Shown piece after piece: positions 1 to 4,809 of a stretch of DNA of 5,616 nt. Below the pieces are notes generated by a model. That model ran no database searches. It saw only the letters and a program-made list of their open reading frames with translations, and was not told the origin of the DNA. The stretch comes from JABIEQ01 sp964516055 (lineage in GTDB: Bacteria; Patescibacteriota; Patescibacteriia; Magasanikbacterales; UBA922), in contig CAZEYK010000061.1 in assembly GCA_964516055.1 (NCBI GenBank), positions 1-5,616 on the forward strand, read 5' to 3'. Position 1 is the first letter of the stretch, and every line of letters starts with the position of its first letter. The translations under genes were made by a program, and so were the position numbers.

Positions 1-2
1 AT

Positions 3-62
3 ATTCATAATATTGGTTTTGATGTAACCATGGTATACACCAAAGGTTATTGGTTCGTATGA
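3..62 (+). CDS. possible C-terminal end of a gene that begins before the window
   Basis: Frame 3 is open from the first base of the window to a TGA at 60-62 and reads IHNIGFDVTMVYTKGYWFV. The other two plus-strand frames hit stops within the first 27 bases. A ten-base-pair stem-loop followed by a T-run begins five bases after the stop, as expected for the end of a transcript. Nineteen codons are too few to recognise a family, and an open stretch this short can occur by chance, so this is a tentative call. If it is real, it converges on the minus-strand DUF389 gene. Confidence 0.35.
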   Translation: MHNIGFDVTMVYTKGYWFV

Positions 63-66
63 ATGT

Positions 67-110
67 TGTTTTACATGACAAGCATCTATGTAAAACATGA
101 AACATTTTTT
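67..110 (+). terminator. AT-rich stem-loop with T-run, possible terminator of the left-edge gene
   Basis: The arms TGTTTTACAT (67-76) and ATGTAAAACA (88-97) are perfect inverted repeats of 10 bp around an 11-base loop. A run of six T follows at 105-110. The stem has few G-C pairs and the T-run is seven bases away, so this is a weak terminator. It could equally be an unrelated structure. Confidence 0.35.
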
Positions 111-202
111 ACAAGGAAAAATATTTTCGACCTTTGATCTATAGTATAAAATGTTTTGTAAATTTTTAACACAAACAAATGCACAAACTGTTAATAACTT
201 AT

Positions 203-230
203 AAAAAAATAACACGCAACATGCGTGTTA
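203..230 (-). terminator. Rho-independent terminator of the DUF389/HD operon
   Basis: The arms TAACACGCA (210-218) and TGCGTGTTA (222-230) pair perfectly over 9 bp around a tight ACA loop. The bases at 203-209 are seven A, so a minus-strand transcript ends in seven U directly after the stem. It lies 20 bases beyond the stop of the minus-strand DUF389 gene, which fixes its orientation. Confidence 0.75.
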
Positions 231-249
231 AAAAAAATAATAAAAAAGT

Positions 250-891
250 TTATGTTGTTTTTGTTCCAAAACCTAAAATTAAAAACATAAAAATACTTCC
301 AAGACAAATGCCAACAAAGTTTAACAAAAATAAAATAAAACTTTCTGTTGATATGCTAAGTTCATTCATAGCAATACCAAGACCAGTAACTGCAAGTGGT
401 GGAACCAGTGCAACAGAAATAGCGATCCCTGTAACAGAGCTTAACACTTCTGGTTTTACATACGCATAAGCACCTGCAAGTCCACTAAAAAATGCAACAA
501 GGAAAAACAATAAGTTTGGTGCTGCACGAGAAAGAATTTCTGATGTTAATAACAAATCTTTTCCTTCAATAAGTAAGACGAGATATCCAACAAACATCGC
601 AAGAACAATGGCACACAGTGATCCTAAAAAAATAGAGATAAGAGAACTCATCATGCCAAGTGGTCTAAATAAAATAATTCGCAGCGAAAGACCAAAAATT
701 GGGGTGAGCAACGGCGCCACTACCATACCACCAATAATAACGGAGGTATTATCAAGTAAAAGACCAAGAGACACAATGGCTGATGATAAACCAATAAGAA
801 TAAAAAAATCAAGAGAAGGACTGGTATGTTCTTTTAAACGAGCTTCTGTTTGTGTTTGAAGTTTTTGAATTGATGAATGAAAAAAATGCAT
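250..891 (-). CDS. DUF389 (TIGR00341-type) integral membrane protein
   Basis: The 213-residue protein has a short amphipathic N-terminus (1-25) and then about six hydrophobic segments, near residues 27-46, 50-75, 84-108, 125-145, 150-175 and 184-207. Three conserved stretches identify DUF389: DNTSVIIGGMVVAPLLTPI (48-66), APNLLFFLVAFFSGLAGAYA (124-143) and GIAISVALVPPLAVTG (155-170). The family is widespread in bacteria and archaea, sits in the cytoplasmic membrane and has no established biochemical role; none is assigned here. I chose the ATG at 891, which leaves eight bases after the stop of the HD gene. A TTG at 936 would add 15 residues and overlap that gene. No Shine-Dalgarno sequence is visible at either, so translation may depend on the upstream gene. 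It is probably co-transcribed with the HD gene and ends at the terminator at 203-230. Confidence 0.85.
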   Translation of the reverse strand: MHFFHSSIQKLQTQTEARLKEHTSPSLDFFILIGLSSAIVSLGLLLDNTSVIIGGMVVAPLLTPIFGLSLRIILFRPLGMMSSLISIFLGSLCAIVLAMFVGYLVLLIEGKDLLLTSEILSRAAPNLLFFLVAFFSGLAGAYAYVKPEVLSSVTGIAISVALVPPLAVTGLGIAMNELSISTESFILFLLNFVGICLGSIFMFLILGFGTKTT

Positions 892-899
892 AAAGAATA

Positions 900-1640
900 T
901 TATAAATATGATGTATCTTGTGGAAGCAATAAACAAATATGTTCAATGAGTCTATCTCCATGCTGTCTATTTTTTTGTACCCACGATTCACCAAAATGAT
1001 CAATATGCCACAATAGTACCTCTGGTGTTTCAAACCAATCAAGAAATTCCTGAACTGCCAGTACAATGTGTTCCCTTGAAAAAACAGTGTGCATGTATAA
1101 TTGTTTATTTCGTAAAAACCACCATACCATAAATCGATATCCACGTTCATACCACACAGAATGTTCAGCAATAGTTAACAATGAATCCATCCGGGACGTG
1201 TGCAACAAATCAAGGGTGTCGGCATCTTTTAATGCGTCAATGAGCAGTTGATTTTTTTTGGTCATAAGTATTTTGGTAAGGATACGTCCCGCACCAAAAC
1301 TTTTACAAAAAATAATACGTGTTGCCATTCCTGCCACCGAACCAAATAGCCCACAACGAATAGTTTCCCGCCACAACAATAATGCTGATAATAAATCATC
1401 AACCAGTGGCATCATAATAAAGGATGGATTTTTGGTAAGTACACGTGATGCATCATGCCACCACGCTGCTAAAATAAGCGCCTGCGTTTGTATTTCAGAT
1501 AAAGACAGCTCAATACTCATACGCGTGCAATGGTCCACAACACGAGCAACATGTGAGGCCTCATGAATTGGATCCTTGGACATATACATAATATGCTGTG
1601 CCCGTTCGGTAAGATAAGATAATTTTTCAGCTTTTGTCAT
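900..1640 (-). CDS. HD-domain protein (putative metal-dependent phosphohydrolase)
   Basis: The 246-residue soluble protein has the metal-binding signature of the HD superfamily: histidines 26 and 30 in DPIHEASHVARVV, the His-Asp doublet H62-D63 in AAWWHDASR, and a distal aspartate at D139 or D141 in KDADTLDLL. In this superfamily these residues bind one or two divalent metals and hydrolyse phosphate esters, often of nucleotides. The substrate cannot be told from the sequence. The conserved part covers about residues 20-150; the C-terminal 95 residues are rich in Trp and His and match nothing I recognise. The ATG at 1640 is 20 bases downstream of the predicted transcript start and has no Shine-Dalgarno sequence. 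The gene is first in a minus-strand pair with the DUF389 gene, eight bases apart. A link between the two functions is possible but unproven. Confidence 0.8.
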   Translation of the reverse strand: MTKAEKLSYLTERAQHIMYMSKDPIHEASHVARVVDHCTRMSIELSLSEIQTQALILAAWWHDASRVLTKNPSFIMMPLVDDLLSALLLWRETIRCGLFGSVAGMATRIIFCKSFGAGRILTKILMTKKNQLLIDALKDADTLDLLHTSRMDSLLTIAEHSVWYERGYRFMVWWFLRNKQLYMHTVFSREHIVLAVQEFLDWFETPEVLLWHIDHFGESWVQKNRQHGDRLIEHICLLLPQDTSYL

Positions 1641-1666
1641 ATGAAAGAGTAATACTCAATACAGAA

Positions 1667-1697
1667 AGTATACCACAAGAGAAAAAACATGTTTCAA
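1667..1697 (-). promoter_or_regulatory. promoter of the HD/DUF389 operon (extended -10)
   Basis: Read on the minus strand, TGG directly precedes TATACT (1672-1667), which makes an extended -10 element. A TTGAAA (1697-1692) lies 19 bases upstream, a slightly long spacing that an extended -10 tolerates. The predicted start near 1660 gives a leader of about 20 bases. The promoter lies just beyond the tRNA terminator, so the operon has its own start. Confidence 0.5.
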
Positions 1698-1716
1698 TCT
1701 ATAAACAATAGGGACA

Positions 1717-1758
1717 TAAAAAACAATAATATCCCATGTGGCATAGGATATTATTGTT
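1717..1758 (-). terminator. Rho-independent terminator of the tRNA-Ile transcript
   Basis: Bases 1722-1734 and 1746-1758 are perfect inverted repeats of 13 bp (arms AACAATAATATCC and GGATATTATTGTT) around an 11-base loop. Six A at 1718-1723 give a U-run on the minus-strand transcript only, which sets the orientation. It lies about 120 bases past the tRNA 3' end and just before the promoter of the HD gene. Confidence 0.75.
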
Positions 1759-1878
1759 CACAAAGGTCTAAAATATTTTTATCACATCGAATGGCTTTTC
1801 AATAGATAAGTGTGTGACGTGTTGTACGTTACAAAAAGTAAACGTACGATAATCATCTTCTTGATGAAAGTACTGCTG
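1759..1878 (-). other. 120-base trailer between tRNA-Ile and its terminator
   Basis: This stretch is transcribed with the tRNA if the terminator at 1717-1758 is the first one used. It contains a stem-loop: GTACGTTAC (1824-1832) pairs with GTAAACGTAC (1838-1847) around five A, with one bulged base. No U-run follows, so it is not a terminator. It also holds a minus-strand ATG frame of 24 codons (1856 to 1782) with no recognisable product. No second tRNA is visible. Confidence 0.35.
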
Positions 1879-1951
1879 TGCGCCAGACGGGAATTGAACC
1901 CGTGACCCCAACGTTATAAGCGTTGTGCTCTAACCCCTGAGCTACTGGCAC
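1879..1951 (-). tRNA. trnI(uau): tRNA-Ile with anticodon UAU
   Basis: The minus strand folds into a complete 73-base cloverleaf. The acceptor pairs GTGCCAG with CTGGCGC (one U-G). The D stem is GCTC/GAGC, the anticodon stem CAACG/CGTTG, and the T stem ACGGG/CCCGT with loop TTCAATT. The anticodon loop is CTTATAA, so the anticodon is UAU and reads the isoleucine codon AUA. Isoleucine identity is supported by A73, A37, A38, the C4-G69 pair and the U12-A23 pair, all known determinants for IleRS in Escherichia coli; C29-G41 is replaced by A-U. CCA is not encoded: CAG follows A73, so a CCA-adding enzyme is needed. Most bacteria instead read AUA with a CAU-anticodon tRNA modified to lysidine by TilS, which makes this gene unusual. 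AUA codons occur in rplS, gmk and the pseudouridine synthase gene here. Confidence 0.95.
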
Positions 1952-1956
1952 ATAAA

Positions 1957-1985
1957 AATATATCAATGGGTAAACAGGTACAAAA
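1957..1985 (-). promoter_or_regulatory. possible promoter of tRNA-Ile
   Basis: On the minus strand TGA precedes TATATT (1962-1957), an extended -10. A poor -35 match, TTTTGT, lies 17 bases upstream (1985-1980). The start would fall at 1950-1951, which is the first base of the mature tRNA. The region is AT-rich, so chance matches are likely. Confidence 0.3.
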
Positions 1986-2008
1986 TAGTCACAAAATAAT
2001 TTCGTACA

Positions 2009-2035
2009 TTGACATCTTGTACAGGATGATATCTT
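2009..2035 (+). promoter_or_regulatory. possible upstream promoter of the pseudouridine synthase/gmk operon
   Basis: A perfect TTGACA (2009-2014) is followed after 15 bases by TATCTT (2030-2035), which carries an upstream TG at 2027-2028. The spacing is short. If used, it gives a leader of about 160 bases before the ATG at 2200, and it would include the AGGAGG at 2098-2103. Confidence 0.3.
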
Positions 2036-2097
2036 TTCCTCCCCAGCATACGCATAGTTGAATCAGTTGTCCAGCTGCTACGTAGAGCAAAATCCAT

Positions 2098-2115
2098 AGG
2101 AGGATAACCCATTTG
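2098..2115 (+). promoter_or_regulatory. AGGAGG ribosome-binding-like site before an alternative TTG start
   Basis: AGGAGG (2098-2103) stands nine bases before the TTG at 2113, which is in frame with the pseudouridine synthase and would add 29 residues. It is the only strong Shine-Dalgarno match in the left part of the window. An ATG at 2117 is followed at once by TAG. I favour the ATG at 2200 instead, because a promoter lies inside the extension and the family alignment fits the short form. Confidence 0.3.
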
Positions 2116-2140
2116 TATGTAGGAGTTTACCAGACAAGCC

Positions 2141-2168
2141 TTGATTTTTCAAGAGATTTTGCTACACT
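2141..2168 (+). promoter_or_regulatory. promoter of the pseudouridine synthase/gmk operon (extended -10)
   Basis: TTGATT (2141-2146), a 16-base spacer ending in TGC, and TACACT (2163-2168) form a good sigma-70-type promoter with an extended -10. The predicted start near 2175 leaves a leader of about 25 bases before the ATG at 2200. If active, it excludes the TTG at 2113 as the main start. Confidence 0.6.
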
Positions 2169-2199
2169 AAGGCTACTTTTTGCTCAACAAACCCAAAAT

Positions 2200-3159
2200 A
2201 TGCCAACAAACACCCATATGGTAAAACAAATTGATCATGGACAACGGGCCGATAACGTCATTGCTGACTATTTTGGCATCACCAGATCACAGGCAGCAAA
2301 ACTCATAAAAGCAGGACGGGTACAACTCGAGGGGAATATTGTCGCTAAAACAGGCACCGTGGTAAAAGAAGGAGAAGTCCTCACACTCATTGATGATATG
2401 GCAAAAGATGATAATCCCGATAAATCAATCTACGAAAATATACAAATCATTGGAGAAACAAATGAGTATCTCGTTATACACAAACCAGCTGGCCTATTGG
2501 TGCACCCCACCATGAAAGGAGAACCAGTAACCCTTGCCGATTGGGTGGTAACACATGATCCACATATTCAAGGCGTTGGAGAAAATTCTGTTCGTCCTGG
2601 AATTGTTCATCGGCTCGACAAAGATGCTTCTGGATTACTCGTCATTGCAAAAACGCAGGATGCGTATGTTCATCTAAAAGAACAATTTAAAAATCGTACA
2701 GTAAAAAAATATTACACAGTCCTTGTTCATGGAATTATTGAAAACAAAGAACACGAACATATCACGTTTACCATAGACAGAGGAACGCAAGGAAAAATGG
2801 TATCACGTCCTCATACAGATAAACTCGATCTCAAAAAAGTAACACAGGTTCAACCAGGAAAAGAAGCCGACACCGAGTTTTGGGTGGAAAAAACATTTGT
2901 GAATTACACATTGTTACGTGTGCAAATTCATACCGGACGAACACACCAAATTCGCGTGCACATGCTTGCGTATGGTCATCCTGTTGTGGGGGATACATTA
3001 TATAAAAACAAAAAACTCATTACCAACAGAGATCGAAAATTAGGAAGAATTTTTCTTCATGCCACAGATTTGTCATTTCTTGATCTTGCGGGAAATGAAC
3101 AAATATTTCATGCAACACTTCCAAAAACATTACAAACATTCTTATCTACACTCACTTAA
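2200..3159 (+). CDS. RluA/RluD-family 23S rRNA pseudouridine synthase
   Basis: The 319-residue protein isomerises uridine to pseudouridine in RNA, most likely 23S rRNA. An N-terminal S4 RNA-binding domain covers about residues 14-62. The catalytic domain follows, with HKPAGLLVHP (94-103), GIVHRLDKDASGLLVIAKT (134-152) containing the catalytic aspartate D140, and VQIHTGRTHQIRVHMLAYGH (241-260). With the ATG at 2200 the catalytic Asp is residue 140, next to Asp139 of Escherichia coli RluD (326 residues). This supports that start over the TTG at 2113, which would give 348 residues. No Shine-Dalgarno sequence precedes 2200. RluC and RluD share this architecture, so the exact target uridine is uncertain and no symbol is given. 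The stop lies three bases before gmk, so the two are surely co-transcribed. Confidence 0.92.
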   Translation: MPTNTHMVKQIDHGQRADNVIADYFGITRSQAAKLIKAGRVQLEGNIVAKTGTVVKEGEVLTLIDDMAKDDNPDKSIYENIQIIGETNEYLVIHKPAGLLVHPTMKGEPVTLADWVVTHDPHIQGVGENSVRPGIVHRLDKDASGLLVIAKTQDAYVHLKEQFKNRTVKKYYTVLVHGIIENKEHEHITFTIDRGTQGKMVSRPHTDKLDLKKVTQVQPGKEADTEFWVEKTFVNYTLLRVQIHTGRTHQIRVHMLAYGHPVVGDTLYKNKKLITNRDRKLGRIFLHATDLSFLDLAGNEQIFHATLPKTLQTFLSTLT

Positions 3160-3162
3160 TGT

Positions 3163-3756
3163 ATGATTACGCAAAAAGGAAAACTCATCATTATTTCATC
3201 TCCTTCTGGCGGGGGGAAAAATTCCGTCATCAATGCACTCATGAGACGCTACAAAAAAAGTACTCGTCTCATCACCACCACTACCAGAGCAATGCGCCCA
3301 GGAGAAGAACATGGAGTTGATTATCACTTTATTTCTCGGGAATTATTTTTAGAAAAAAAAGCGCAGGAAAATTTTTTGGAATACAATGAGTACGCAGGAA
3401 ATTTTTATGGTACAGACAAACTGCTTCTGGAAGAATTACTCCGTACATACGATATAGTATTTTCACAGATAGAAGTAAATGGACGAGCCAACATTCAAAA
3501 AGCAGGCATCGTCCATCTTGCCATTTTTCTCATGCCAGAGAGTCTTGATGTGCTTCGTGAACGCATAGTTAAACGAGGTGGACTGGATGAACATATTATT
3601 GATGAACGCATGGACATTGCCAAAAAAGAAATGGAGCAGTCCGCTACGTACGATTACAGTGTTGTCAACGCCGAAGGAAAATTTAAGGAAACCGTAGATA
3701 AAGTGGATGCCTATGTACGGGGATATATGGATGATACAGCAATATCAGAAGAATAA
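3163..3756 (+). CDS. gmk: guanylate kinase
   Basis: The 197-residue enzyme phosphorylates GMP (and dGMP) to GDP with ATP, an essential cytoplasmic step to GTP; the usual bacterial length is about 205. The P-loop is at residues 12-21. The GMP-binding signature TTTTRAMRPGEEHGVDYHF covers 38-56, followed by FLEYNEYAGNFYGT (71-84). The lid and C-terminal region show IVKRGGLDEHIIDERM (135-150) and YDYSVVN (163-169). Three positions depart from the usual pattern: the first P-loop Gly is Ser13, the Ser after the P-loop lysine K19 is Asn20, and the Asp of the IDVQG motif is Glu104 in QIEVNG. The rest of the GMP site is intact, so I still expect an active enzyme. It is the second gene of the operon, three bases after the pseudouridine synthase stop, with no Shine-Dalgarno sequence. 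That points to translational coupling. Confidence 0.92.
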   Translation: MITQKGKLIIISSPSGGGKNSVINALMRRYKKSTRLITTTTRAMRPGEEHGVDYHFISRELFLEKKAQENFLEYNEYAGNFYGTDKLLLEELLRTYDIVFSQIEVNGRANIQKAGIVHLAIFLMPESLDVLRERIVKRGGLDEHIIDERMDIAKKEMEQSATYDYSVVNAEGKFKETVDKVDAYVRGYMDDTAISEE

Positions 3757-3777
3757 GGTATACGCAACAGTAGGTAA

Positions 3778-3885
3778 TGTCACATCCTGAGAAAAACGTA
3801 GCTTAGTGGAGTGTAGTCGAATGGGCTTGTTGATTCCAATGAAGGCAAGATCCTTCGACTCCGCTTTGCTTCGCTCAGGATGACA
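3778..3885. repeat. degenerate palindromic intergenic repeat (about 108 bases)
   Basis: The right arm (3846-3885) reads CAAGATCCTTCGACTCCGC, then TTTGCTTCGCTCAGGATGAC and a final A. The left arm (3778-3829) is an imperfect inverse: TGTCA at the outer end, then TCCTGAG, GGAGT, GTCGAA and CTTG in matching order, with small insertions. The right arm belongs to a short palindromic sequence (core TCATCCTGAGCGAAG on the other strand) that I recall between genes in many unrelated bacteria. The element encodes no protein. It sits between gmk and the rplS promoter and, as a long hairpin, could help end or stabilise the gmk transcript. Confidence 0.7.
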
Positions 3886-3909
3886 TGCCAGTCAAAATGC
3901 TCAGTGCTC

Positions 3910-3938
3910 TTGACAAAAATCGCCAACCATAGTAAAAT
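3910..3938 (+). promoter_or_regulatory. strong sigma-70 promoter of rplS
   Basis: A perfect TTGACA (3910-3915) and a TAAAAT (3933-3938) are separated by the optimal 17 bases. Transcription should start near 3945, giving a leader of about 94 bases before rplS. This is the best promoter in the window and fits the high demand for a ribosomal protein. Confidence 0.75.
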
Positions 3939-3950
3939 TTTTCCACCAAG

Positions 3951-3969
3951 TTCCCTGTTAATTGGGGAA
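3951..3969 (+). promoter_or_regulatory. small hairpin in the rplS leader
   Basis: TTCCC (3951-3955) pairs with GGGAA (3965-3969) around a nine-base loop, close to the predicted 5' end of the rplS mRNA. A TATAAT follows at 3970-3975 without a good -35. The hairpin could stabilise the 5' end or take part in L19 feedback. The pairing is short, so this is weak. Confidence 0.25.
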
Positions 3970-4038
3970 TATAATAGTTATCCGTGATGTTGGCAAAAGC
4001 GACAATTCCAACCTCTCACCTTTAAATAATACTGTAGT

Positions 4039-4449
4039 ATGTCAGAAGACATCAGACAAAATCTTAAATCAGGAATGATTATAAAAGTTCACCAAAAAAT
4101 TCGGGAAAAAAATGCCAAAGGTGAAGAAAAAGAGCGTATTCAACTCTATGAAGGGATGATTATCGCCGTAAAACACGGAAATGGGCCAAGTTCTACCATT
4201 ACCGTACGAAAAATGTCCAAAGGGTTTGGGGTAGAAAAAATCTTCCCAGTACATTCCCCGGTAGTAGAAAAAATTGAACTTGTCCGACAAATGCGGGTAA
4301 ATCGCGCAAAAGGCTTCTTCCTCAGAGATCACAAGAAAAAACTCAGAGAAGTGAAGAAGAAAGGAACTCCTACGGTAAAAAAACAAGAAAGCAAGAAAGT
4401 TGAATCTCAAAAGGAAGAAAAGCCAAAAATGGCTGAAGAGAAGAAATAA
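4039..4449 (+). CDS. rplS: large ribosomal subunit protein bL19
   Basis: The 136-residue protein is a 50S subunit component that sits at the interface with the 30S subunit. The L19 core covers about residues 1-104: RIQLYEGMIIAV (33-44), TITVRKMSKGFGVEKIFPVH (53-72), SPVVEKIEL (73-81) and RVNRAKGFFLRD (86-97), which corresponds to the usual RRAKLYYLRD. The Escherichia coli protein has 115 residues; here a Lys/Glu-rich, low-complexity tail of about 30 residues (106-136) is added. The ATG at 4039 has no Shine-Dalgarno sequence. The gene stands alone, with its own strong promoter and terminator, instead of in the rpsP-rimM-trmD-rplS operon seen in many bacteria. Confidence 0.96.
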   Translation: MSEDIRQNLKSGMIIKVHQKIREKNAKGEEKERIQLYEGMIIAVKHGNGPSSTITVRKMSKGFGVEKIFPVHSPVVEKIELVRQMRVNRAKGFFLRDHKKKLREVKKKGTPTVKKQESKKVESQKEEKPKMAEEKK

Positions 4450-4462
4450 TCTAAAATAAGCA

Positions 4463-4491
4463 AAAAAATCCTGCAAACAGCAGGATTTTTT
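4463..4491 (+). terminator. Rho-independent terminator of rplS
   Basis: The core TCCTGC (4469-4474) pairs with GCAGGA (4480-4485) around AAACA. It is extended by A-T pairs between 4463-4468 and the T-run 4486-4491. It begins 14 bases after the rplS stop and is a textbook intrinsic terminator. Confidence 0.92.
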
Positions 4492-4573
4492 ATTATTGGG
4501 TCATGGCACGAAGTTTCATCTTCCGGGGAGCTGTGGAGACAAGTAAGTTGTTTGTTTGAACTGAGTATTCCTC

Positions 4574-4602
4574 TTGACAACAGAGCAAAAAAAAGATACA
4601 TT
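4574..4602 (+). promoter_or_regulatory. possible promoter downstream of rplS
   Basis: A perfect TTGACA (4574-4579) is followed after 17 bases by TACATT (4597-4602), which matches four of the six -10 positions. The predicted start near 4609 lies just before the palindrome at 4622-4635 and the long hairpin at 4666-4721. No gene follows for about 180 bases until the ATG at 4788. Confidence 0.4.
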
Positions 4603-4611
4603 CCACCGTTA

Positions 4612-4638
4612 TGTCATAGTGGACACAAATGTGTCATA
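4612..4638. promoter_or_regulatory. operator-like palindrome flanked by direct repeats
   Basis: GACACA (4622-4627) and TGTGTC (4630-4635) form a perfect 14-base palindrome around AA. The heptamer TGTCATA occurs at 4612-4618 and again at 4632-4638, 20 bases apart, which is about two helical turns. Placed just past the predicted start of the 4574 promoter, it resembles a repressor site. The regulator is unknown. Confidence 0.35.
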
Positions 4639-4665
4639 TTGGATGGCATATGTTCTTTACATCCC

Positions 4666-4721
4666 GCTTTCATGCGGGTGTTTGCGGTCTAAAAATAAAC
4701 CACAAATATCCGCGTGAAAGC
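4666..4721 (+). ncRNA. long imperfect hairpin, possible structured RNA or 5' leader
   Basis: Bases 4666-4690 pair with 4697-4721 around the six-base loop AAAAAT. Of 25 opposed positions, 20 are Watson-Crick, three are G-U (4673/4714, 4678/4709, 4680/4707) and two are C-A mismatches (4685/4702, 4689/4698). A smaller alternative stem, CCCGC (4663-4667) with GCGGG (4674-4678), overlaps the 5' arm, so two folds compete. If the promoter at 4574 is real, this is transcribed about 57 bases in and lies upstream of the ATG at 4788. It could be a regulatory leader, a small RNA or a mobile-element end. No known family is recognised. Confidence 0.4.
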
Positions 4722-4773
4722 CACAGAGCTACACGCAGAGTTCTGGTTGTAATGACCAATAACCCCAGCACAA

Positions 4774-4798
4774 AAGAGGGCAAGAACATGACCACCAA
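4774..4798 (+). CDS. Shine-Dalgarno and first codons of a gene cut by the assembly gap
   Basis: AAGAGGG (4774-4780) stands seven bases before an ATG at 4788, followed by ACC ACC and AA before the gap. Strong Shine-Dalgarno sequence and C-ending codons are unlike the genes to the left but like the frame to the right of the gap. These could be the first codons (Met-Thr-Thr) of the protein that continues at 4810. As written, ten N put the two frames out of phase; a true gap length divisible by three would join them. Confidence 0.4.
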
Positions 4799-4808
4799 NN
4801 NNNNNNNN
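4799..4808. other. assembly gap of ten N
   Basis: Ten undetermined bases join two pieces of very different composition. A fixed short run of N is typically a scaffolding placeholder, so neither the true distance nor the reading phase across it can be trusted. Confidence 0.98.
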
Positions 4809-4809
4809 C

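Noticed and set aside
179..469. Plus-strand open frame of 96 codons
   Set aside because: It lies mostly opposite the DUF389 gene and includes the terminator stem. The minus strand has the recognisable conserved motifs.
1782..1856. 24-codon minus-strand frame after the tRNA
   Set aside because: It is short, has no clear ribosome-binding site and no recognisable product. It is mentioned only as part of the trailer.
2117..2122. ATG-TAG start-stop after AGGAGG
   Set aside because: The 14-base distance from the Shine-Dalgarno match is too long and nothing else supports a regulatory minimal frame.
4069..4476. Minus-strand open frame opposite rplS
   Set aside because: It is the complement of the Lys-rich L19 gene, which yields Phe/Leu-rich nonsense. 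L19 is unmistakable on the plus strand.
4663..4678. CCCGC/GCGGG stem as a terminator
   Set aside because: Only five pairs and no proper T-run follow, and its right arm is better used in the larger hairpin at 4666-4721.
4666..4721. Integron attC site
   Set aside because: The hairpin lacks the conserved GTTRRRY and RYYYAAC core sites and there is no integrase or cassette array nearby.
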